Positions 42,673 to 50,241 of a stretch of 64,000 bases of DNA are shown here, in pieces (within the stretch, counting starts at the first letter, position 1; every line of letters starts with the position of its first letter). The position numbers were made by a program, and so were the translations under genes. The DNA comes from Amycolatopsis sp. NBC_00345 (lineage in GTDB: Bacteria > Actinomycetota > Actinomycetes > Mycobacteriales > Pseudonocardiaceae). The stretch is from assembly GCF_036116635.1 (NCBI RefSeq), contig NZ_CP107995.1, positions 6,138,001 to 6,202,000 of the forward strand. Direction: 5' to 3'. The notes under the pieces were generated by a model. It was not told the DNA's origin, did no database searches, and saw only the letters and a program-made list of their open reading frames with translations.

Positions 42673-42972
42673 ATGTACATAGCCCTGCTGACATACACAG
42701 CGCCCCGAAACGAAGTCGACTACGCACTTCCGGAACACGCGGATTGGGTGCGGTCACACTTTTCGCACGGCTTGTTCCTGGTTTCCGGAAAAGGAAACGG
42801 GGATGCCGACCAGGTCATCCTCACCCGCCCCTGCCTGCGCGGCAAGCTGGACGCCGTGCTCGCCACCGACCCCTTCATCCTCCAACGCCTCGCCCGCTAC
42901 ACCGTGATCGAGTTCTCCGCCACCCGCACCTCCCACGAATTCCACGCCATCAACGAGGCACTCGCCTCCTGA
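42673..42972 (+). CDS. YciI-family protein
   Basis: The 99-residue protein has the YciI dimeric ferredoxin-like fold pattern: MYIALLTYTAP at the start, HADWVRSHFSHGLFLVSGKG with the conserved His, and DPFILQRLARYTVIEFSATR near the end. YciI-like proteins have a His-Asp pair suggesting catalysis, but the reaction is unknown. It precedes the FolP2-like gene by 70 bases on the same strand. Confidence 0.82.
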   Translation: MYIALLTYTAPRNEVDYALPEHADWVRSHFSHGLFLVSGKGNGDADQVILTRPCLRGKLDAVLATDPFILQRLARYTVIEFSATRTSHEFHAINEALAS

Positions 42973-43042
42973 GTCGGTCGAAGGCCCGCGCGCAGGTGGC
43001 CTCCGGCATCGTCGCCCGCCACCTGCCGGCCGTACTGCCGTC

Positions 43043-43963
43043 GTGAGCTCGCCTATGATCGCGGAGACCGACGCACCGGCACGGGAGAGCACATTGAAGA
43101 CGCCCGACCTCGTCTTCCGAGGCCGCCGCCTCACCAGCGATCGCGCACTGGTGATGGCCATCGTCAACCGCACGCCCGATTCGTTCTACGACCACGGCGC
43201 CACTTTCGAAGAGCAGCGCGCGCAGGACGCCGTCCGCCGCGCCCGCGCCGAGGGAGCGGACCTCATCGACATCGGCGGAGTGCCCGCCGGCAAGGGCCCC
43301 GAGGTCACCGCGGCGGAGGAGATCAGCCGCGTCGTGCCGACCGTCGCCTGGGCCCGCGAGACCTTCCCCGACCTCGTGATCAGCGTCGACACCTATCGCG
43401 CCGAGGTCGCGGACGCCGTCTGCCGCGCCGGCGCGGACCTGGTCAACGACAACTGGGCCGCCGTCGAACCGGAGATCCTGGACGTCGCCGCGCAGTACGG
43501 CGCCGGGTACATCTGCGCGCACACCAACGGTTTGAAGCCGCGCACGGAAGCCGTCCGGCCCGAGTACGACGACGTCGTCGCGGCCGTGATCGAGGGCACC
43601 ACCGCGCTGGCCGAGCGGGCGCTGGAGCGCGGGGTGCCGCGCGAGGGCATCATGATCGACCCCTGCATCGACTTCGGGAAGAACTCTTACCAGTCGCTGG
43701 AACTGCTGCGGAACGTCGAGGCGCTGACCGCGACCGGCTGGCCGGTGCTGATGGCGCTGTCGAACAAGGACGTGATCGGCGAGACTCTGGACGTGTCCGT
43801 CGACGAGCGCGTGAGCGGGACTCTCGCGGCGACGGCGGTGGCCGCGCTGCACGGGGCCGCGATGTTCCGCGCGCACCAGGTGCGCGAGACGCGGCACGTG
43901 GTCGAGATGGTGGCCAGCATCGCAGGCACGCGCGCGCCGGCGAACGTGGTGCGTTCGCTGTGA
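43043..43963 (+). CDS. folP: Dihydropteroate synthase-like protein (FolP2 type)
   Basis: The 306-residue TIM-barrel protein has ALVMAIVNRTPDSFYDHG at about 35-52, DLIDIGGVPAGKGPEV at about 74, SVDTYRAEVADA at about 112 and NDNWA at about 135. The canonical synthase loop GGESTRPG is replaced by GGVPAGKGPEV. This resembles the mycobacterial FolP2 (Rv1207) group, which is reported to lack normal dihydropteroate synthase activity. It may bind a different pterin substrate. The stop overlaps the RibD-like gene by four bases. Confidence 0.82.
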   Translation: MSSPMIAETDAPARESTLKTPDLVFRGRRLTSDRALVMAIVNRTPDSFYDHGATFEEQRAQDAVRRARAEGADLIDIGGVPAGKGPEVTAAEEISRVVPTVAWARETFPDLVISVDTYRAEVADAVCRAGADLVNDNWAAVEPEILDVAAQYGAGYICAHTNGLKPRTEAVRPEYDDVVAAVIEGTTALAERALERGVPREGIMIDPCIDFGKNSYQSLELLRNVEALTATGWPVLMALSNKDVIGETLDVSVDERVSGTLAATAVAALHGAAMFRAHQVRETRHVVEMVASIAGTRAPANVVRSL

Positions 43964-44691
43964 TCCGCGAGATCTGGCCCGGCACCCGCGACCTGACCGA
44001 CGCCGACCTGGAGCGGCTGTACTCCTACCCGGCGGACCCGAAGTGGCTGGCGGTGAACTTCGTCTCCAGCGCCGACGGCGCGGTGACGGTCGAAGGCCGC
44101 TCGGCCACGCTGTCGACGCCCGCGGACCGGACCGTCTACCGGCTGGGCAACGACCTCGCCGACGTCGTCCTGGTCGGCGCGGGAACGGCGCTGATCGAGG
44201 GTTTCGAGGGCGGGCAGCCGGACTCGCGGTCGGCCGAGCGGCGTCGTCGCCACGGCCTGGCGCCGATCGCGCCGGTCGCGGTGGTGACTTCGGGCCGTTC
44301 CCTGCCGCCCGACGCGCCGGTGATCGCGAAGGCCGCGGTGCCCACGATCGTCATCACCAGCGAAGCCGCGCCCGCGGACCTGCGCACGGCGTGGTCGTCG
44401 GCGGGCGCGGACGTGCTGATCGCGGGCACCGACACCGTGGACCTCCGCACAGCCGTCGACGGTCTGGTCGCCCGCGGCCTGACCCGCATCGACTGCGAGG
44501 GCGGCCCCCACCTGTTCGCGACCCTCGCCGCCGCCGGAGTCGTCGACGAGCTGCGCCTCACGATCGCCCCGCTCCTGGTAGCCGGCACGGCGTCCCGCGT
44601 CGCCGCCGGCGCCGGTTTGGACCCGGCCCGGCTGGAGCTGGCGTCGGTTCTGGTGGAGGACGGGACTCTTCTGCTGCGCTACCTGCTTTAG
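43960..44691 (+). CDS. RibD C-terminal (pyrimidine reductase/DHFR-like) domain protein
   Basis: The 243-residue protein has the RibD reductase fold: LAVNFVSSADGAVTVEGRS near residue 30, DVVLVGAGTALIEGF near 68, and RGLTRIDCEGGPHLFATLA near 175, the pattern that binds NADPH. It would reduce a pyrimidine or pterin-like compound. Translational coupling to the FolP2-like gene suggests a shared pathway. Confidence 0.85.
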   Translation: MIREIWPGTRDLTDADLERLYSYPADPKWLAVNFVSSADGAVTVEGRSATLSTPADRTVYRLGNDLADVVLVGAGTALIEGFEGGQPDSRSAERRRRHGLAPIAPVAVVTSGRSLPPDAPVIAKAAVPTIVITSEAAPADLRTAWSSAGADVLIAGTDTVDLRTAVDGLVARGLTRIDCEGGPHLFATLAAAGVVDELRLTIAPLLVAGTASRVAAGAGLDPARLELASVLVEDGTLLLRYLL

Positions 44692-44763
44692 TCGCTTGCG
44701 GGATCGGCTTCGGTCTCCTCGGTCTCCCACACCTTCCGCGCCGCCGTTGCCGCTGGCCGACCC

Positions 44764-45120
44764 TCAGCGCTGCTGGTGCTCGTAGAAAGCGCGGACGTGA
44801 GCAGCCTGCCCCGCGGCGTCCAGTTCCACGACGTCGAGGGCGCGATTGCCGTTCTCCCGGTGGTAGAACAGCGCGTAGCCGTCCGGGCTGCTCAGGAGCG
44901 CCTCTTCGGTGAACGCCAGGTCCGGTGCGAGTTCCAGACCCCGCTCGAAGTGCAGGCGCAGCTCGGCTTGGCCATGCAGGTGCCCGTCGGCCCGCCCCCA
45001 GCGACGGACGACGGTGGACGCCACGAAGTCGACGTCCTCGGCGTAACAGGCCATGATCGCGTCAAGATCCCGGTCCCGCCAGGCCGCGAGCCACACATCA
45101 GCGTGCGCGCGAGCATCCAT
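44764..45120 (-). CDS. SnoaL-like / NTF2-fold protein
   Basis: The 118-residue protein has the NTF2-like fold start HADVWLAAWRDRDLDAIMAC and DVDFVASTVVRRWG, with Tyr-Asp type pocket residues. SnoaL-like proteins include isomerases and cyclases, but most are of unknown function. The ATG at 45120 was chosen. Upstream lies a G-rich 16-bp tandem repeat block. Confidence 0.8.
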   Translation of the reverse strand: MDARAHADVWLAAWRDRDLDAIMACYAEDVDFVASTVVRRWGRADGHLHGQAELRLHFERGLELAPDLAFTEEALLSSPDGYALFYHRENGNRALDVVELDAAGQAAHVRAFYEHQQR

Positions 45121-45167
45121 GGTCGCAGTATGCCCGTACCGGGAGACGTTCGCGATCAAGAAACACG

Positions 45168-45247
45168 CAGGCGCTGGGGTTTTCAGGCGCTGGGGTTTTC
45201 AGGGGTTGGGGTTTTCGGGGGTCGGAGGTTTCAGGGGTTGGGGTTCC
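45168..45247. repeat. Five 16-bp G-rich tandem repeats
   Basis: Units 45168-45183 and 45184-45199 are identical (CAGGCGCTGGGGTTTT). Unit 45200-45215 reads CAGGGGTTGGGGTTTT, unit 45216-45231 CGGGGGTCGGAGGTTT and unit 45232-45247 CAGGGGTTGGGGTTCC. They lie between the leftward AlkC-like gene stop and the SnoaL-like gene start. The runs of four and five G could form a quadruplex on the plus strand. Confidence 0.85.
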
Positions 45248-45324
45248 GTGGCCTGGGCTGGCAGAACCCGAGCCACCGGCCACTCCCGGCACCCCCACCG
45301 ACACCACCCCTCCCGGCTCACCCC

Positions 45325-46428
45325 TCACGTCACGGGAAGCAGCTCGAACCCCGCTTTCCCGAACGATTCGCCGTTCACCTGGATCTCCAGCGCGTGCGGC
45401 CCCGGGTGGTACACGCGCGTGGTGATCAGCCGGAACGAGTGAGTGCGCTCCAAGACCAGCTCCGCCCCCGGCTCGAGAGTCTTCGTGGTGAGCTTGAAGA
45501 CCTTGGGCGTGGTGGAACCGTTGGCCTTGCGGTGATGCACGACGTAATCGACGACCAGGTTCGCCGGCGCGGCGCTCGTGTTGCGCAGCGTGCAGCTGAA
45601 ACCGAGTTCGTCGCCGACCGCCACGGATTCGCCCGAGAGCGCGGGACCGTCGAGGGCGATGCCGGTGGGCGGGGCGAAACCCAGCAATGCCAACGCATCC
45701 GCGTCGCCCTGCTTGATCAGCGTGCGCAGGCCGTGGCGCACGAGTTGCGCGGTCTGCTTACCGGTGTCCGCGGCCGACCAGCGAGCCGCCGCCGATACGG
45801 CGATCTCCGGACGGCCGCGGCTCACGTCGTTCAGATGGTTGGCAACGGAACGCCGCACGTACGCGGACTCGTCGCGGCACAGCGCGTCGAGGATCGGCAC
45901 GGTCACCCCCGGGCGCTCCACGATCGCAGTGACCCGCCGTGCCCAGGGCAGCAACGGCCGCGTTCCCTCCGAGGCCAGCCGGCGGACGTGCTCGTCGGGA
46001 TGCTCCGTCCAGCTCAGCACCTTCGGCAGCGCGCGCTCGAGGTCAGCGTCCAGCAACGGGCGGACAGCGAACTCGGCGGTGAGCCGCGGGGTGAGGTCGG
46101 CGAGCAGATCAAGCGCCGCGTCGAACGCTGCCGGCCCACCGTCCTCGAGCGCCCGCGCCGACACAGCCTCGGTGACCGGCCAGATCATCCAGCCGGTGAA
46201 CGTGTCGTCGATCAATGCCCGGCGCACCACGTCCTCCAGTTCGTGGTAGCAGCCGGGCAGGTCGGCCAGCAACGCGTCACGCAACAAATCGGTGCGCTGG
46301 CGCAGGCCGAGCCCGGTCAACCGCGCCCGGCCCAGCGCCGGGAACCGCAGACCCGGCGCCGCGGTTTTCAAGCTCCCAGCCAATCCTTCAGCCGCCCGCG
46401 CGTTGAGCAGCTCGTCCGCCAGTGGCAT
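45325..46428 (-). CDS. AlkC/AlkD-like DNA alkylation repair glycosylase with C-terminal Ig-like domain
   Basis: The 367-residue protein has a HEAT-like repeat region (about 1-240) with FTGWMIWPVTEAVS, LPKVLSWTEHPDEHVRRLAS and ESAYVRRSVANHLND, typical of the AlkD superfamily that removes alkylated bases such as 3-methyladenine. Residues about 255-365 form a beta-rich Ig-like domain (LGFSCTLRNTSAAPANLVVD), as known in the AlkC-beta group. A strong GGAGGGACG ribosome site precedes the ATG at 46428. It diverges from a TetR gene whose operator-like sites cover the shared promoter. Confidence 0.82.
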   Translation of the reverse strand: MPLADELLNARAAEGLAGSLKTAAPGLRFPALGRARLTGLGLRQRTDLLRDALLADLPGCYHELEDVVRRALIDDTFTGWMIWPVTEAVSARALEDGGPAAFDAALDLLADLTPRLTAEFAVRPLLDADLERALPKVLSWTEHPDEHVRRLASEGTRPLLPWARRVTAIVERPGVTVPILDALCRDESAYVRRSVANHLNDVSRGRPEIAVSAAARWSAADTGKQTAQLVRHGLRTLIKQGDADALALLGFAPPTGIALDGPALSGESVAVGDELGFSCTLRNTSAAPANLVVDYVVHHRKANGSTTPKVFKLTTKTLEPGAELVLERTHSFRLITTRVYHPGPHALEIQVNGESFGKAGFELLPVT

Positions 46429-46440
46429 CGTCCCTCCCTC

Positions 46441-46488
46441 TGCTACATACTCGACTATATCATGTGTAGCGCTACAGTTGCTATATGG
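46441..46488. promoter_or_regulatory. TetR operator half-sites in the AlkC/TetR divergent promoter
   Basis: CTACAT...CTATAT (from 46443) and CTACAGTTGCTATATGG (46472-46488) resemble the half-site CTACATTCGCTATA seen as a perfect palindrome at 47184-47219. GCTACA and TGTAGC (46442-46447, 46465-46470) also form an inverted repeat. The second half-site runs into the TetR start codon at 46485, which has no clear ribosome site, so TetR mRNA may be leaderless. Confidence 0.6.
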
Positions 46489-47177
46489 ACATCGTGAACG
46501 GCAGCGCCAAGGACCGGCTACTGCTCGCCGCCGCCCAACTGCTCGACAACGCCCACGGTCACGCGGTGTCCACTCGCGCCATCTGCGAGCGAGCCCACGT
46601 CCAGGCACCGACGCTCTACCACCACTTCGGCAGCAAACAGGGCTTGCTCGACGCAGTGGTCAACTTCGGCTTCACCCAGTATGTGGAGAGCACCGACAAG
46701 ACCGAGCCGGACGCGGATCCAGTCCAGCAGATCCGCGACGGCTGGGACCGTCACGTCAGCTACGGCCTGCACTACCCGACCTTCTACGTACTGCTCTACG
46801 GCCAGATCAAGCCCGGCGAACCGTGCGCTCTCACCTCCAGCGCGGAGGAGATGCTGCTCGAACTGCTCACGCCCGTCGCCCGCCAGGGCCGGCTGCGCAC
46901 CACCCCGGCGGAGGCCGCGCGGCAGATCGCGGCGGCCAACTCCGGCGTCACGCTGAGCCTGATCGCCCAGCCCGAAGAGGCCCGCGACCTGGCGATGTCG
47001 CATCAGGTCCGCGAGTCCGTGCTGGCCGGGCTGCTCACCGACGAGCCCGCCGGGAAGCCGTCCACCGTCGACGCGCTCGCGGTCGCTTTGTCGACCGCGC
47101 TGGACTCGCAAGCCGCCGCGCTGACCTCCACCGAGCAGAGCATGCTGCGCGAATGGCTCGGTCGCCTCGTCCACTGA
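46485..47177 (+). CDS. TetR-family transcriptional regulator
   Basis: The 230-residue protein has a TetR HTH (about 8-55, STRAICERAHVQAPTLYHHF) and a long C-terminal domain. It lies between the divergent AlkC-like gene and a downstream F420-type oxidoreductase gene, with matching operator-like repeats on both sides. It probably represses itself, the repair gene and the oxidoreductase. The ligand or stress that releases it is unknown. No ribosome site is visible before the ATG. Confidence 0.9.
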   Translation: MDIVNGSAKDRLLLAAAQLLDNAHGHAVSTRAICERAHVQAPTLYHHFGSKQGLLDAVVNFGFTQYVESTDKTEPDADPVQQIRDGWDRHVSYGLHYPTFYVLLYGQIKPGEPCALTSSAEEMLLELLTPVARQGRLRTTPAEAARQIAAANSGVTLSLIAQPEEARDLAMSHQVRESVLAGLLTDEPAGKPSTVDALAVALSTALDSQAAALTSTEQSMLREWLGRLVH

Positions 47178-47183
47178 CTTCTG

Positions 47184-47219
47184 CTACATTCGCTATAGTC
47201 ATCCATATAGCGAATGTAG
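47184..47219. promoter_or_regulatory. Perfect 14-bp-arm inverted repeat, TetR operator
   Basis: CTACATTCGCTATA (47184-47197) and TATAGCGAATGTAG (47206-47219) are perfect reverse complements with an eight-base spacer. The site ends ten bases before the oxidoreductase start, so the ribosome site GGAGG adjoins it. It shares its half-site with the TetR/AlkC promoter. Confidence 0.75.
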
Positions 47220-47229
47220 GAGGTACGCG

Positions 47230-48069
47230 GTGACAGCACGACTCGGCCGGTTCGGCGCTTGGATGAGCCCGGCGACCGACGACCGGACGCTCAGGAAAAC
47301 GGCCGTCGAAGCGGAGAAACTGGGCTACGGCACCGTCTGGTTCGGCATCGGCAGCGGCACGGTCGAAGACCTCGCCTTCTTCGAGGAGGTGCTGGCGGCG
47401 ACCGAAACCGTCACCGTCGCCACGGCGATCGTGAACATGTGGACCAACGACGCGGGCAAGATCGCCGCGTCCTACCACCGGCTGGCCGAGCGCTACGGCG
47501 ACCGGTTCCTGCTGGGAGTCGGCGTCGGCCACCCGGAATCCGTGGCCCAGTACGAAAGTCCATACGCGAAGATGGTCGGCTACCTCGACCGGCTCGATGC
47601 CGAAGGCGTACCGAAGGACGGCCGAATCCTGGCCGCGCTGGGTGACAAGTCCTTGAAACTGGCCGCGGACCGCACGCTGGGCGCGCACCCGTACCTCGTG
47701 ACCCCCGCGCACACGGGACATGCCCGCAAAATCTTGGGCCCGGACGTGGTCCTCGCACCCGAGCACAAGGTCGTGGTGGAGGAGGACGCGGCGGCCGCGC
47801 GGCTGATCGGGCGGCCGTTCGTGGAGAAGCCGTATCTGGGACTGCGCAACTACGTGAGCAATCTCCGCCGTCTCGGCTACACCGAGGAGGACGTCGCGGG
47901 CGGCGGCACCGACCGCCTGATCGACGACCTCGCGCTGCACGGCTCCCCCTCGACGATCGCGAACCGGCTCGGCGAGCACCTGGCCGAGGGCGCCGACCAC
48001 GTGGGGGTCCACGTACTGGGCACGGACATCCTGACGGGGTACCGGAAACTGGCGGAGGTGCTGTTCTGA
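47230..48069 (+). CDS. LLM-class (luciferase-like) F420-dependent oxidoreductase
   Basis: The 279-residue protein has the luciferase-like barrel: LGRFGAWMSPATDDRTLRK, AEKLGYGTVWFGIG near residue 30, and RYGDRFLLGVGVGHPESVA near residue 87, as in actinobacterial F420-dependent oxidoreductases. Cofactor F420 is inferred from the subfamily, not seen. The GTG at 47230 has a strong AGGAGG site. It is probably controlled by the TetR protein next to it. Confidence 0.86.
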   Translation: MTARLGRFGAWMSPATDDRTLRKTAVEAEKLGYGTVWFGIGSGTVEDLAFFEEVLAATETVTVATAIVNMWTNDAGKIAASYHRLAERYGDRFLLGVGVGHPESVAQYESPYAKMVGYLDRLDAEGVPKDGRILAALGDKSLKLAADRTLGAHPYLVTPAHTGHARKILGPDVVLAPEHKVVVEEDAAAARLIGRPFVEKPYLGLRNYVSNLRRLGYTEEDVAGGGTDRLIDDLALHGSPSTIANRLGEHLAEGADHVGVHVLGTDILTGYRKLAEVLF

Positions 48070-48099
48070 CGATTGCGAGACTTGGGCAGCGACCGGCTC

Positions 48100-48243
48100 C
48101 AGGGGCCATGCCGGTTCTTTCAGATCGCGCTGCTGCACACCTGTGGGTACTCGGAACCGAATCCCGTGATGAGCTGTCGTTTCGGGTGTTCGGGCGGGCG
48201 TCCCGACTTCTTGCCCCTGGGTAGCGGCAATTCCGGCTTCGCC
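48100..48243 (-). mobile_element. Decayed IS5-type transposase N-terminal fragment
   Basis: On the leftward strand, one frame reads PRGKKSGRPPEHPKRQLITG and, after a frameshift, GIRFRVPTGVQQRDL. These match the start of IS5-family transposases of the kind RGKKPGRPP...RRQLIDGIRFRVRTGVPWRDVP. No start, full catalytic domain or inverted repeats are seen. It is a relic, opposite in orientation to the second fragment at 49090-49265. Confidence 0.55.
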
Positions 48244-48256
48244 CAGGAATCAGGCC

Positions 48257-48895
48257 CTAGCTCGCTTGTCCAACGGAACTGGAGAGAAGCGACGGGCCGA
48301 GGTCAGCCGAGCCGACCGCGGCGAGCATGGCGGTGTCACCAGCGAGCGGGGCAGCGCCGAGGGTGGTCCCCATGACACTGGCCAACTGGCCGGTGAGCAT
48401 GCACTGCGTGGCGAGTTTGACGCCAAGGGGCAGCAACTGCGGCTGAATGTTGGCCCGCAACACGTTGACGTAGAACACGTCGACTGGGCCGGGCTGGTTG
48501 TTCACCTTCGCCGTGGCGACCAGGGACATGCCGCGGGTGCGGACGTCGAGGCCCGTCAGGGTCAGGTGCCGGCCGGCAGCGTTGCCGAAGTCGAACCCAC
48601 CGGGCAGAGTGGCGTGCGCCTCGGTGATGTCCAGATTGGACTCGCCCACGACGGTGAACTTGACACAGGAGCGGCCGTCAGCGGTCGTCGAGTAGGTGGC
48701 CGGCGCGATCGCGGCCATTCGCAAGCCGTCGGCGGTGAACGCGCGCTGCGCCGTGGCGTTCAGGCAAACAGTCAGCACACCATTCCGAATTTGCAGCGGC
48801 GGCAGCGGTGACAACGCGGAAGCCGCGGCGATTCCGTTGCCAGCCAACAGGGACACGACGGCAAGGGCGACAACCGCCGCCAGACGGGCCTTCAC
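48257..48895 (-). CDS. Small secreted protein of unknown function
   Basis: The 212-residue protein has a signal peptide (MKARLAAVVALAVVSLLAGN, ending at about AASA). The mature part has two Cys (about 44 and 77) that may pair, plus a third at about 164, and predicted beta structure with FTVVGESNLDITEAHATLPGG. It lies alone between two IS5-type transposase fragments. I do not recognise the family and claim no function. Confidence 0.7.
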   Translation of the reverse strand: MKARLAAVVALAVVSLLAGNGIAAASALSPLPPLQIRNGVLTVCLNATAQRAFTADGLRMAAIAPATYSTTADGRSCVKFTVVGESNLDITEAHATLPGGFDFGNAAGRHLTLTGLDVRTRGMSLVATAKVNNQPGPVDVFYVNVLRANIQPQLLPLGVKLATQCMLTGQLASVMGTTLGAAPLAGDTAMLAAVGSADLGPSLLSSSVGQAS

Positions 48896-49289
48896 AACCA
48901 GGAGTCCTCTCGCAACTATCCTTTGTGGACCGCAGGAGCGTAGCGGCGATCATCCGCGAAAGGGAGCCACTTACGTCTATCAAGTGACGAGAGGGAAATA
49001 CTTCAGCGTACAACGGAAATAGCCGCGACCAGATCGCGCTGGGAATACTCGGCGCGCCGCGACGGCACTGTCGAGTTGGACCACCACGAGATCGGCCGGT
49101 CGTGCGACCAGCCGGACCGGGCGTTGGCCGATAAGGCGTACGGTTCCCGCGCGAACCGCGCCTACCTGCGGCGGGGCATCCAGTGCACCATTCTGGAGAA
49201 TGGCCGACCAGATCCGCCATCGCCAGAACCGGGGCCACCGTCGTGATCGCGGCGACCAACGAGTAAGACAGGCCCAGTTCTCAGTGGTG
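48896..49289. other. 394-bp gap containing promoter and transposase debris
   Basis: The left part holds the promoter of the secreted-protein gene. From about 49050 rightwards the sequence carries the transposase relic described separately. No intact gene is seen. Confidence 0.6.
49090..49265 (+). mobile_element. Decayed IS5-type transposase C-terminal fragment
   Basis: In one frame the sequence reads ALADKAYGSRANRAYLRR followed by GIQCTILE. A one-base insertion near 49200 then shifts it to KADQIRHRQNRG, and the last bases read ATVVIAATNE with a stop at 49265. These match the ADKAY...SRANRAYLRRRGI...IPEKADQ region and the C-terminus (EATVLVAAINEWL-like) of IS5-family transposases, with the middle deleted. 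It is a non-functional relic. Confidence 0.7.
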
Positions 49290-50150
49290 CTAGTTCTCCA
49301 GAGCGGCAGCGGCTTTCTTCGCAGCCTCGTCCGCAGTCGCGAAGGCTGAGCGGGCGGCGGTGAGGTCCTTGGTGGATTGGGTGGCGCGGGCTTCGGCGTC
49401 GGCGAGGCGGGTGCGGAGGTCGGTTACGCGGGCGTCGGCTTGTTCGGCTGTGCGTTCGGCGCGGGTGAGGGTGCGTTCGGCCTCGGCGCGTTCACGGTGG
49501 GTGGCGGCGGCTTTGCGGCGTTGTTCCTCGCGTTGGGCGCGGGCGCGTTCGCGGGCCTGACGCTCCTTCTCGGCCTTTTTCCGTTCTGTGGAAGGGGAAG
49601 CGGGCTTTTTCGGTGAAGCTTTCCGCGGTGACGCGGCATTCTTCGGCGCAGCGTCCTTTTTCGGCTGCGGAGCCGAAGAGACCGGCAGTGACAGCCACTG
49701 GTCCGCGTCCTGCTGGGCCATCGACGTCAGGCGGCCGGCCAGGGCCAGGTCGGCGACGGACGGGTCGGCGACCACCGCCTCCAGGGTTTCCTCCACTTCG
49801 CGGGCGACGGCGTCGCTGAGGCTGGGGGCGTCGGCCATGATGTGGCGGACCAGCTCGTTGCGGCGGTGTGCCAGGTCGCGCAGGTCGGCGCCCGCGAGGT
49901 TCGTATGGGCCTCCCGCAGGCGCTTGCCCAGGGCGGCCAGCTCGGTCAGCGAGGCGGCCCCGTCGCGGGCCAGGCGGTTGACGACGAAGGCCGCGCGAGT
50001 CGGCTTGCGCAGCGCGCGGATCCGGCCGGCCAGCTCACGGTCGCCGGCCGCCGTGGCGTCGCGCGCGGCAGCGGTTCGAGCCGCGACGAACTCGCCCGGC
50101 TCCCCCGCGTAGAGGGCCTCGGCGACGGTGTCGAAGTCCGGAGCATCCAC
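49290..50150 (-). CDS. Hypothetical coiled-coil protein
   Basis: The 286-residue protein has a helical N-terminal part (about 1-150; LRKPTRAAFVVNRLARDG, AHRRNELVRHIM), a Lys/Pro/Ala/Ser-rich linker (about 165-190), and a long charged coiled coil (about 190-285) of Arg, Glu, Lys and Ala. This layout is common in uncharacterised actinobacterial proteins. The GTG at 50150 is a plausible start; one six codons earlier exists. It overlaps nothing essential and its promoter region is shared with the LuxR-type gene. No function is claimed. Confidence 0.75.
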   Translation of the reverse strand: MDAPDFDTVAEALYAGEPGEFVAARTAAARDATAAGDRELAGRIRALRKPTRAAFVVNRLARDGAASLTELAALGKRLREAHTNLAGADLRDLAHRRNELVRHIMADAPSLSDAVAREVEETLEAVVADPSVADLALAGRLTSMAQQDADQWLSLPVSSAPQPKKDAAPKNAASPRKASPKKPASPSTERKKAEKERQARERARAQREEQRRKAAATHRERAEAERTLTRAERTAEQADARVTDLRTRLADAEARATQSTKDLTAARSAFATADEAAKKAAAALEN

Positions 50151-50241
50151 CCCGCCACCGAACCACACCCGTGGTCCGATTGCGACAGACGGCGTAGCGT
50201 CAAAGTCTCACCGCAGGTCAAGCGAGGCGAGGACGGTGCCC

